Below, piece after piece: positions 8,901 through 15,384 of a stretch of DNA of 15,384 nt. Under the pieces are notes generated by a model that was given only the letters and a program-made list of their open reading frames with translations, did not search any database and was not told the origin of the DNA. Source of the stretch: Synechococcaceae cyanobacterium RL_1_2 (GTDB taxonomy: Bacteria; Cyanobacteriota; Cyanobacteriia; Cyanobacteriales; JAAUPO01); assembly GCA_012033095.1 (NCBI GenBank), contig JAAUPO010000010.1:1-15384 (forward strand), written 5' to 3'. The position numbers and the translations under genes are program-made. Within the stretch, counting starts at the first letter, position 1. Each line of letters starts with the position of its first letter.

Positions 8901-11582
8901 CATCGGCAATGGGGGCACCATTGAGCTGATCACCACCCATGGCATTACCCTCAACCAAGGAGATATCACCAGTAGTGTGGAGAGGGGAGCTGTGGGAAAT
9001 GGTGGGGCCATTCTGATTACCACCCCTACCCTGACCCTAGGCAATGGCGGCCTCATTAGTACTACCAGCAATGGCCAGGGCAATCCTGGCTATATTCAGA
9101 TCACAGATAATGACAACCTGATCATTGATGGGAGTAAAGCCAATAGTAACGGGACATTATCCCCTAGCGCGATTGCCACATTGTTGTTAAGCCAGGGGAA
9201 AACCCAACCTACCGGCAGTACCGAAGATTTTGGTTTTGGGGAAATTTGGATTGAAACCCAAAATTTAACTTTAACCAACGGTGGCGCGATCGCTGCGTCT
9301 AATGTGGGAGGCCGAGGGGATGCGGGGGAAATCACGATCCTAGCCCCCACCATCACCCTCAACGGTTTGCTCCCGGATGGTAGTCGGGGTAGTGCCATTG
9401 AAAGCTACACCCAGATTGATCCCACCAATAATAGAATGCCGATCGGCAATGCGGGGAATATTTACCTCTATACCGATAATTTACAGGTGGGCAAGGGCGG
9501 CACCATTAGCGTTTCCACCCAAGGCCGAGGGAATGCCGGCACGATTACGGTTAATAGCCTGGGATTAAATCCAGCCCAGGTTGATAATTTTAATCAAAAT
9601 GTAATTAACCTAAAGGCCCAGATCCCTAACCTTGATGCCAACGCGATCGTTGCTCCCCAAGCCCCCCAAACCCTAGGTCAAATTTTAAATACCTACCCTT
9701 CAACCTTCCTGACGAACGTCCTCAATTACCAAGACCAGATTCCTTTATTTGCCCTCAACCCTACCCCCCAAATCCAGTTGGATGGAGGATCAATGGCAAG
9801 TAATGTGGAACTAGGTGGCCGAGGAAATGCGGGTAATATCATCCTCGATGTGGTGGATTTACGTTTAATTAATGGGGGGCAGATCAATAGTTCCACCCAA
9901 GGCAGGGGGTTTGCCGGCTACGTTCAAGTTAATGATGCCAATACCATCCATATTATGGGTAAGGATAGTCGCATCACCACCGCGATCGGCACCCAGGGCA
10001 ATACCTTGAACCTCAAAGGGAAAAATGGGGCCATTGACATTACGACCCGCACCCTCACAGTCCAGGATCAGGGGTTGATTGCAGCTTTTACCCGGGGCCA
10101 AGGGAATGCTGGGGCCATCGATGTACATGCCACTCAAGGGATCAACCTCAACCATGGCAGTATCAATAGCAGTGTGGACAGGACTGGGGGCGGCAAAGGG
10201 GGGGATATTTTCCTGGAAACCCCATCCTCACCATGGTCAATGGTGCAGAAATTAATGCTAGTACCTCTGGCACCGGAGATGGGGGCATGGTGAGCTTAAC
10301 AATTCCCCAAAAATTAATGTTAAATAACAGCACTATCTCGGCGGCGGTCAATGGAGGGGCGATCGGCCTGGGGGGAACGATTACGATTTATACTCCGAAC
10401 CTGGTGTTAGATCGCAATGGCGCGATCGAGGCCAGTACGGTGGGCCAAGGTAGTGCCAATAGCGTTACCATTAATGGTGCTAACCAGGCTTTAGGCATCC
10501 CCCCCGGCAGTATCCTCGAAATCCTGAACGGTAGCCAAATTCGCACCAACACATCCAGTGCTTTTAATGCGGGGAACATCACTGTTAATTTTGACGATTT
10601 GATTAAAATTGATGGGGAGGATTCTGGTATTTTTTCCAATACCACCCCAGGCTCCACCGGCAATGGGGGTAGCATTACCATCGATCCGAACAATGTGTTA
10701 ATCACCAACGGCGGCGCGATCGCGGTGAATAGTCAAGGTACGGGGCAAGGGGGAGATATTACCCTGTTTGCCAATAACCTGATTATGAACGATCGAGCAT
10801 CCATCACTGCTACTAGCGTTTCCTCAGAGGGGGGCACCATCACCCTTAATTTGCGGGATCTCCTCTTTTTCCGCCAAGGCAGTGCCATTACCGCTAGTTC
10901 TGGCACAGAAGCTAGGGGAGGCGGGGGCAATGGGGGGGATATTACCATTAATGCCAATTTAATTATTGCTGTACCAAAGGAAAATAGTGACATTACCGCC
11001 AATGCCTATGACGGTGCTGGGGGAAATATTAATATTACCGCCACAATCTTTGGCTTAACCCTCAGGGATGCCCCCACTGGACGTAGCGATATTACCGCCT
11101 CATCCCAATTTGGTCTTGCTGGCGATATTGAAGTGTCTAGTCCGGATATTGATCCCACCTCCGGGTTAGTCAATTTGCCCACTAGTTTAGTGGATGCGGA
11201 GTCCCTCTTTACCCGTAATATTTGTGCGGTCAACCAGGGCAAAATTGCAGGGGGGAGTTCTTTTGTGGCAACAGGTCGGGGGGGCTTACCAGCAGATAGT
11301 TTAGATTTAATTCAAAATCCCACCGGGTACCTCACTTGGACTAAGTTCCCCCCAGGTAGTGGCTTGGAGCCCTCGGCGATGAACCATGGGGATTTTCCTA
11401 GCACCTCGATCGGGGAATTATCAATATTTCCAGATGTCCCCGTGGCATTAGTCCAAGCCCAGGGCTTTCACCACGGACCCGACGGTAGAATCGAGTTAAC
11501 ATCACACCCAGTTAAAGAAGTCACTCTTCACAGTCCCATCTTTAGATCCTTAGATTGCGATCGTTATCGGCAATACCGTTGA
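5916..11582 (+). pseudogene. Giant two-partner-secretion exoprotein (haemagglutinin-like adhesin), three frameshifts
   Basis: A filamentous-haemagglutinin-type TpsA exoprotein. A signal peptide spans residues 1-37 (hydrophobic core 19-31, likely cut after VQA). The TPS secretion domain follows (about 40-300), with the conserved NPSG (97-100) and NPNG (132-135) turns. The rest is a long beta-helix of repeats such as GGxIxASTxGQGNAG. The end of the protein carries a GSSFVATGRGGLP segment typical of cyanobacterial family members, and two cysteines (codons at 11223-11225 and 11556-11558). The frame breaks three times: a lost T in TTT at 8452-8454, a lost G in the seven-G run 8632-8638, and a lost C in CCCC at 10220-10223. 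Correcting each by one base gives about 1,889 residues in one frame, with repeats continuing across every junction. No TpsB transporter is in the window. As read, only the first 854 residues would be made, still including the secretion domain. Sequencing error, phase variation or decay are all possible. Confidence 0.87.
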
Positions 11583-11589
11583 TATGCCA

Positions 11590-11680
11590 GGTAGTGCTAA
11601 AGCTTTAAGGATATTTAGACCCAGGATAATTGATTACCAAATGGTTTAATCTTCCTGATCCTTACTTGTATAGGACTAAC
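11590..11680. mobile_element. MITE-like element B, copy 2 (91 bp)
   Basis: The second copy of the 91-bp element of 4672-4762 begins 8 bases after the exoprotein stop codon. It is flanked by the perfect direct repeat GATATGC (11581-11587 and 11681-11687), which may be the target-site duplication. If so, the insertion struck right at the gene end, with the last stop-codon bases inside the duplicated target. The ends here are GGTAGTGCTA and TAGGACTAAC. Confidence 0.75.
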
Positions 11681-11710
11681 GATATGCTAAACAATTTATT
11701 GCAGTATGAT

Positions 11711-11724
11711 TGGCCCATGGGCCA
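11711..11724. repeat. Perfect 14-bp palindrome
   Basis: TGGCCCATGGGCCA is a perfect palindrome in the gene-poor stretch after the exoprotein gene. It has no T run, so it is not a standard terminator. It might be a protein-binding site or chance. Confidence 0.45.
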
Positions 11725-11740
11725 GTGTTATAACTACCTA

Positions 11741-11975
11741 TAACCCTTCTTTGTTAAAGATCGTGACGGTGGCAATGTGATCATTTATACCGTCATTAAA
11801 ATTGCGAATCAAACGGATCAGCCTGTAATTGCGATCGCTTTTTTAGTAGTCCTAGCTCGATCCTGGATTGGGCCTATTACCCCTCTACCGCCTCCGGGGC
11901 CTCAAAACTGGGGGGACTATATTACGACGCGATCGCTCCTATTTTGAATCTCAACGTACCTTAATTAACCCTGTT
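11741..11975 (+). other. Possible decayed coding remnant, unidentified
   Basis: One frame from 11741 to 11947 is open and starts FFVKDRDGGNVIIYTVIKIA, which looks protein-like. At about 11844-11860 the plausible reading shifts to another frame (SSILDWAYYPSTASGASKLG and on to NLNVP) that stops near 11962. No start codon or ribosome binding site fits. The composition and two HIP1 sites (11831 and 11929) resemble coding DNA of this genome. I do not recognise the family. It may be the tail of a lost gene or a chance open stretch. Confidence 0.25.
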
Positions 11976-12186
11976 CTGTCATTTTCAGAAACAATTTATG
12001 GGTGCCATCCCTTAGGAGCATTATCTACAAGTGATCGTGAACTTCTTTTAATCGCAATTTCAACACTGACATGGAATTTGCCAGGGCCATAAACAACGGA
12101 TTCAACGTAATTCCAAGGCTTAAGACCCAACATAAATAAAACTTTTACCTTAAATAAGAAAAATTAATCAAGTAATTATGTATTTT
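11976..12186. other. Gene-free AT-rich spacer
   Basis: No supported gene, repeat or RNA is seen in this part. A 74-codon open frame covering 11868-12092 has no ribosome binding site, no recognisable motif and an unusual composition. I regard it as chance. Confidence 0.4.
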
Positions 12187-12216
12187 TTGTCAAATACTAT
12201 TTACATTTCTTAAAAT
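12187..12216 (+). promoter_or_regulatory. Candidate sigma-70-type promoter
   Basis: TTGTCA (12187-12192) and TAAAAT (12211-12216) are separated by 18 bases, a good match to a bacterial housekeeping promoter. Transcription would start near 12223 and run toward the strong terminator at 12330-12355. The candidate is based on pattern only. Confidence 0.4.
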
Positions 12217-12222
12217 TTGCGT

Positions 12223-12355
12223 TACATTAGCTTACAAGCAAGATAAATAAAAACCAGTTAAAGAAATTCATTAATACAAAGAGTTTTGTGTAGCTGTAGT
12301 TTTGCGTTGGCATTGATTTCTCCTATTTGACCCCGCCTGATAACCGGGGTTTTTT
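12223..12355 (+). ncRNA. Candidate small RNA of about 130 nt, or gcvT leader
   Basis: A promoter-like pair just upstream and a classic terminator at the end enclose about 130 bases without an open reading frame. The terminator cannot serve the exoprotein gene convincingly, since that gene stops about 750 bases earlier. A free-standing small RNA is therefore plausible. It could instead be an attenuated leader of gcvT, which starts 80 bases after the terminator. I see no match to RNA families I know, and both the start and the family are uncertain. Confidence 0.35.
12330..12355 (+). terminator. Rho-independent terminator
   Basis: The stem ACCCCG (12330-12335) pairs with CGGGGT (12345-12350) around a 9-base loop, followed by a run of T (12350-12355). 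The structure is oriented to stop plus-strand transcription about 80 bases before gcvT, isolating gcvT from anything upstream. Confidence 0.8.
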
Positions 12356-12435
12356 ATTGCCTATTTTTTGTTTTTTTGTGCCAACAGTTTTCGTTACCAT
12401 AACCAAAGAAAAAATTTAACCCCCCTTCAATTATT

Positions 12436-13529
12436 GTGGCAGAACTCCAAAGAACTCCGCTGTTCGATGATATTCAACGTTTAAATCCTCGCTGTGTGCC
12501 CTTTGCTGGTTGGGAAATGCCAGTACAATTTAGTTCCCTCAAAGCAGAACATGAAGCGGTTAGAACGGGGGTTGGGGCTTTTGATATTTCCCATATGGGT
12601 AAATTTGTCTTAACAGGCCAAGATGTGGTGGGAGCCATGGACCCCTTAGTTCCTTCCTGTTTAAGGAAGCTAAAGCCTGGCCAAGCTCAATATTCTGTGT
12701 TGTTAAATGAAGCAGGGGGCATCATTGATGACATTATCTTTTATTATTGTCAGCCCGATCGCGCCTATCTGATTGTTAATGCTAGCCGCAAAGCTCAAGA
12801 TTTAGCTTGGATACAAACCCACCTCGATCGGAATTTAGCCACCATTGAAGATCTCAGTGCCGCCCATATACTACTTGCGATTCAAGGGCCAGCAGCCGAA
12901 CGCACCTTCCAACCGTTTATTGCAGCAAAGCTGAGCACCATGGGGGCTTTTGACCATCAAGAAACCACCGTCGAGGGAGAGTTTGCTTTGTGGCCCGTAC
13001 TGGTTATACCGGGGAAGATGGGTTTGAAGTGATGGTACCGATCGCCCCTGGCAAAAAACTATGGTCAGATTTGATGGCGGTGGGAGTGGTGCCCTGTGGA
13101 TTGGGGGCCAGGGATACGTTACGTTTAGAAGCAGCTATGCACCTTTACGGCCAAGATCTAGATGAAACCACTACCCCCCTAGAAGCGGGTCTGAACTGGT
13201 TGGTTCACCTTCGGGACAAAGGGGATTTTATGGGTCGTGGTGTGTTAGAAGCCCAAAAAATCAAGGGGTACCCGTAAACTAGTGGCCTTAGAAATGCAAA
13301 GCCGTTACATTGCCGCCATGGCTATCAAGTTTGGGATCAAGATACCGTCGTCGGTACGATCGCGAGTGGTACCATGAGCCCAACCTTAGGTAAAGCGATC
13401 GCGTTAGCCTATGTGCCCACCCCCTTAAGTAAACAGGGTCAAACCTTACAGATTCAAGTCAGAAAAACCCTAGAGCCAGCGATCGTAGTCAAAAAACCCT
13501 TTTATCGATCGGCCCATCGCTCCCCTTGA
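12436..13529 (+). pseudogene. gcvT: Aminomethyltransferase (glycine cleavage T-protein), three frameshifts
   Basis: GcvT takes the aminomethyl group from lipoylated H-protein and transfers its methylene to tetrahydrofolate, releasing ammonia. In cyanobacteria this serves photorespiratory glycine breakdown. Clear family blocks are FAGWEMPVQF (23-32), DISHMGKFVLTG (50-61), GGIIDD (94-99, containing the catalytic Asp), then [25 protein letters not shown] and, near the end, GTMSPTLGKAIA. The frame breaks three times: a lost G near 12990 (TTGTGG for TTGGTGG), an extra G in GGGG at 13265-13268, and a lost C near 13314 (GCCGCC for GCCCGCC). Repairing all three gives about 364 residues, the normal family length, ending at the TGA of 13527-13529. 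The start is GTG with no evident ribosome binding site. As read, it would make only a 198-residue truncated protein. All changes sit in short G or C runs, so sequencing error is a serious alternative to real inactivation. Confidence 0.9.
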
Positions 13530-13643
13530 AGCCCCATGGATTTCTCCGTTAGGGGTAAACCTTGATCCCAATAGGAATTTAAACCATAAGAAATTAAACA
13601 GATTTGATACACTACATAGGAGATTATTAGATAAACCCCCTGT

Positions 13644-14006
13644 ATGTTTACACTTTCTGGTTACGAATACTTTCTAGGCTTTTTGCTGGTTAGCAGTCTG
13701 GTACCGGCGATCGCCCTTGGAGCTTCCTACGTATTGCATCCCAAAATTGGTGGTGTTGAAAAACGAACCACCTACGAATCAGGGATGGAACCCTACGGCG
13801 GAGCCTGGATTCAATTCAATATTCGCTACTACATGTTTGCCCTAGTATTTGTGGTCTTTGATGTGGAAACAGTGTTCCTCTATCCTTGGGCTGTTGCATT
13901 TAATGAACTAGGTTTGCTGGCCTTTATAGAGGCTTTAATCTTTATTGCTATCCTAGTGATAGCTTTAGTTTACGCTTGGAGAAAAGGAGCTTTAGAATGG
14001 TCTTAG
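13644..14006 (+). CDS. ndhC: NAD(P)H-quinone oxidoreductase subunit 3
   Basis: A 120-residue membrane subunit of the cyanobacterial NDH-1 complex (homologue of NuoA), which passes electrons from ferredoxin to plastoquinone in thylakoids and pumps protons. It has three membrane helices (about 6-28, 62-84 and 90-112). The conserved loop [20 protein letters not shown] and the stretch [13 protein letters not shown] are hallmarks of the family. The start matches the usual [13 protein letters not shown] beginning. The only nearby Shine-Dalgarno-like AGGAG (13618-13622) is about 21 bases away, so initiation may not rely on it. A possible -10 (GATACACT, about 13604-13611) lies upstream. It is the first gene of ndhC-K-J, and its end overlaps the ndhK start by 10 bases. 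Confidence 0.97.
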   Translation: MFTLSGYEYFLGFLLVSSLVPAIALGASYVLHPKIGGVEKRTTYESGMEPYGGAWIQFNIRYYMFALVFVVFDVETVFLYPWAVAFNELGLLAFIEALIFIAILVIALVYAWRKGALEWS

Positions 14007-14743
14007 AACAAAAAGAGTTTGAACTTCAACAGACGGAAAAGATTCTGAACCCTGCGGCCCGTACCCAGGTTACCCAAGATCTATCGGAAAACGTAGTTCT
14101 AACCACCCTCGACGATCTTTATAATTGGGCCCGGTTATCTAGTCTTTGGCCCCTACTCTACGGCACAGCCTGTTGTTTTATTGAGTTTGCGGCCCTTCTC
14201 GGTTCTCGCTTTGACTTCGATCGCTTTGGTTTAGTGCCCCGATCAAGCCCAAGACAAGCCGATTTGATTATTGTTGCCGGTACCGTAACCATGAAGATGG
14301 CTCCCGCTTTAGTGCGGCTATACGAAGAAATGCCTGAGCCTAAATATGTCATTGCCATGGGGGCTTGTACCATTACAGGGGGGATGTTCAGCGCAGACTC
14401 CACAACGGCGGTGCGAGGTGTGGATAAACTTATTCCAGTGGATTTATATATCCCTGGTTGTCCTCCCCGGCCTGAAGCTATTTTTGATGCGGTAGTCAAA
14501 CTACGGAAAAAAGTAGCTAGTGAATCCTTTGCGGATATGGGCAAAAAAATCAGTACCACCCATCGCTACCACACCGTTAAACATAATCTCAAAGTGGTGG
14601 ATCCCATCTTGACGGGTAAATATTTAGAAACCGAATCCCGTAAAGCTCCGAGCAAAGAATTAACGGAAGCGATCGGTTTACCCATTCCCCCGGCCCTTAA
14701 GGCCTATCAAAAACAACAGGAGGTAATGAACGATCGTGGCTGA
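13997..14743 (+). CDS. ndhK: NAD(P)H-quinone oxidoreductase subunit K
   Basis: A 248-residue peripheral-arm subunit (homologue of NuoB/PSST) that holds the terminal 4Fe-4S cluster N2 next to the quinone site. The cluster ligands are all present: adjacent C59-C60 ([10 protein letters not shown]), C124 (GACTITGG) and C155 (PGCPPRPE). I place the start at the ATG of 13997, not at the TTG of 13976, because AGGAG lies at 13985-13989, about 7 bases upstream, and MVLEQKEF is a sensible N-terminus. The start lies inside ndhC (10-base overlap), which suggests translational coupling. The C-terminal 70 residues are hydrophilic, as is usual for cyanobacterial NdhK. Confidence 0.97.
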   Translation: MVLEQKEFELQQTEKILNPAARTQVTQDLSENVVLTTLDDLYNWARLSSLWPLLYGTACCFIEFAALLGSRFDFDRFGLVPRSSPRQADLIIVAGTVTMKMAPALVRLYEEMPEPKYVIAMGACTITGGMFSADSTTAVRGVDKLIPVDLYIPGCPPRPEAIFDAVVKLRKKVASESFADMGKKISTTHRYHTVKHNLKVVDPILTGKYLETESRKAPSKELTEAIGLPIPPALKAYQKQQEVMNDRG

Positions 14744-15266
14744 AGAAAATAAAGAAACTACCACTCCCGAAACTGAAACCACTGCTATTACCCCTGGGGT
14801 CACCTCTAGCTGGCTCACGGAAAACGGTTTTAACCATGAATTGTTAGATCCGGATCATCTTGGCATTGAAATGATTAAAGTGGATGCAGATTTACTCTTA
14901 CCCCTCTGCACCGCGCTCTATGTTAGGGGCTTTAATTATCTGCAATGTCAAGGTGCCTATGATCTAGGCCCAGGTAAAGAGCTAGTCAGTTTTTATCACT
15001 TGCTTAAATTAGGGGATGATGTAACGGATCCAGAAGAAGTTCGGATTAAAGTTTTCCTGCCTCGAGAAAACCCTGTGGTTCCTTCTGTTTATTGGATCTG
15101 GAAAGCAGCGGACTGGCAAGAACGGGAATGCTATGACATGTATGGTATTGTCTATGATGGCCACCCCAACTTGAAGCGCATTCTTATGCCCGAAGACTGG
15201 GTGGGCTGGCCCTTACGCAAGGATTATATTTCCCCTGACTTCTATGAGCTACAGGATGCTTATTAA
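14736..15266 (+). CDS. ndhJ: NAD(P)H-quinone oxidoreductase subunit J
   Basis: A 176-residue peripheral-arm subunit (30-kDa type, homologue of NuoC) of NDH-1. Residues about 35-165 form the family domain, with the signature blocks [17 protein letters not shown] and [20 protein letters not shown]. The first 25 residues are Thr/Glu-rich and poorly conserved, as is often seen. The start is GTG, overlapping the ndhK end by 8 bases, with a full AGGAGG at 14718-14723 twelve bases upstream. A nearby ATG at 14726 is out of frame. It is the last gene of the ndhC-K-J cluster in the window. No terminator is visible before the repeat at 15342. Confidence 0.97.
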   Translation: MAEENKETTTPETETTAITPGVTSSWLTENGFNHELLDPDHLGIEMIKVDADLLLPLCTALYVRGFNYLQCQGAYDLGPGKELVSFYHLLKLGDDVTDPEEVRIKVFLPRENPVVPSVYWIWKAADWQERECYDMYGIVYDGHPNLKRILMPEDWVGWPLRKDYISPDFYELQDAY

Positions 15267-15305
15267 TTATAATTAATGTTTGCTTTTTCCTCAATCAATT
15301 ACCCG

Positions 15306-15329
15306 TTAATTTATGAATTAATTTATGAA
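15306..15329. repeat. Tandem 12-bp AT-rich repeat
   Basis: Two perfect tandem copies of TTAATTTATGAA occur between the ndhJ stop and the element at 15342, followed by a partial third unit. It is probably slippage-derived. Confidence 0.65.
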
Positions 15330-15341
15330 TGAATTAATTAG

Positions 15342-15384
15342 AGTCTGTTATCATTTAAACCTGAAACTCTTCTTAGCTCAGGAT
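15342..15384. mobile_element. MITE-like element A, copy 2, cut by the window edge
   Basis: This sequence matches the first 43 bases of the element at 4521-4632 in the same orientation; 40 of 44 bases agree when 15341 is included. It is preceded by TTAG (15338-15341), which fits the YTAR target type proposed for copy 1 (CTAG). The right half lies outside the window. Confidence 0.7.

Noticed and set aside
7000..10500. CRISPR-like or satellite repeat array
   Set aside because: The DNA repetition follows codon-level repeats of a beta-helix adhesin (GQGNAG-type units) with irregular spacing and no identical direct repeats separated by unique spacers.
11868..12092. Plus-strand open frame of 74 codons
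   Set aside because: No ribosome binding site, no motif, Arg/Leu-rich shadow-like composition; it lies across the suspected remnant in a different frame.
12223..12435. Glycine riboswitch upstream of gcvT
   Set aside because: gcvT leaders often carry this riboswitch, but I do not see its conserved purine-rich core (GGAGAG-type) or the paired aptamer arrangement here.
13976..13996. Longer ndhK start at TTG 13976
   Set aside because: It would bury the AGGAG at 13985-13989 in coding sequence and extend the overlap with ndhC; the ATG at 13997 is well placed behind that site.

Overview
The window looks like chromosomal DNA of a cyanobacterium. It carries an NDH-1 ndhC-ndhK-ndhJ cluster, a DUF2839-type small membrane protein known only from cyanobacteria, a receiver-GAF-GAF-cyclase protein of cyanobacterial style, and at least 13 exact copies of the HIP1 palindrome (GCGATCGC). 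Genus cannot be decided from the sequence alone.

Layout. Positions 195-2378 (minus) encode a class III nucleotide cyclase fused to a response-regulator receiver and two GAF domains. A divergent FtsX/DevC-like ABC permease follows at 2701-3951 (plus) with no ATPase beside it. From 3952 to 4914 lies a repeat-rich tract around one small gene (4163-4375, minus, DUF2839 type); it holds three different short inverted-repeat elements of MITE type (about 120, 112 and 91 bp). A tandem-domain universal stress protein (4915-5781) is followed by a very large two-partner-secretion exoprotein gene (5916-11582), which reads as one protein of about 1,889 residues only if three single-base frameshifts are corrected. 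A second copy of the 91-bp element sits directly after its stop codon. The stretch 11690-12435 has no convincing intact gene; it holds a possible decayed coding remnant and a promoter-to-terminator unit that could encode a small RNA. gcvT (12436-13529) is also interrupted, by three single-base frameshifts. The intact and overlapping ndhC, ndhK and ndhJ genes follow (13644-15266). The window ends inside a second copy of the 112-bp element.

How the parts work together. ndhC-K-J build part of the thylakoid NDH-1 complex (respiration, cyclic electron flow, CO2 uptake). gcvT would supply the T-protein of the glycine cleavage system used in photorespiratory glycine breakdown. The exoprotein would be a secreted or surface-bound beta-helix adhesin, with its TpsB transporter outside the window. 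The cyclase would make cAMP in response to phosphorylation and GAF ligands. I see no single operon or defence island tying these together. The notable biology is the repeat landscape, the modular adhesin, and six small indels, all at or beside short homopolymer runs and confined to two genes. The indels may be sequencing errors or real gene decay, which cannot be settled from the sequence alone.
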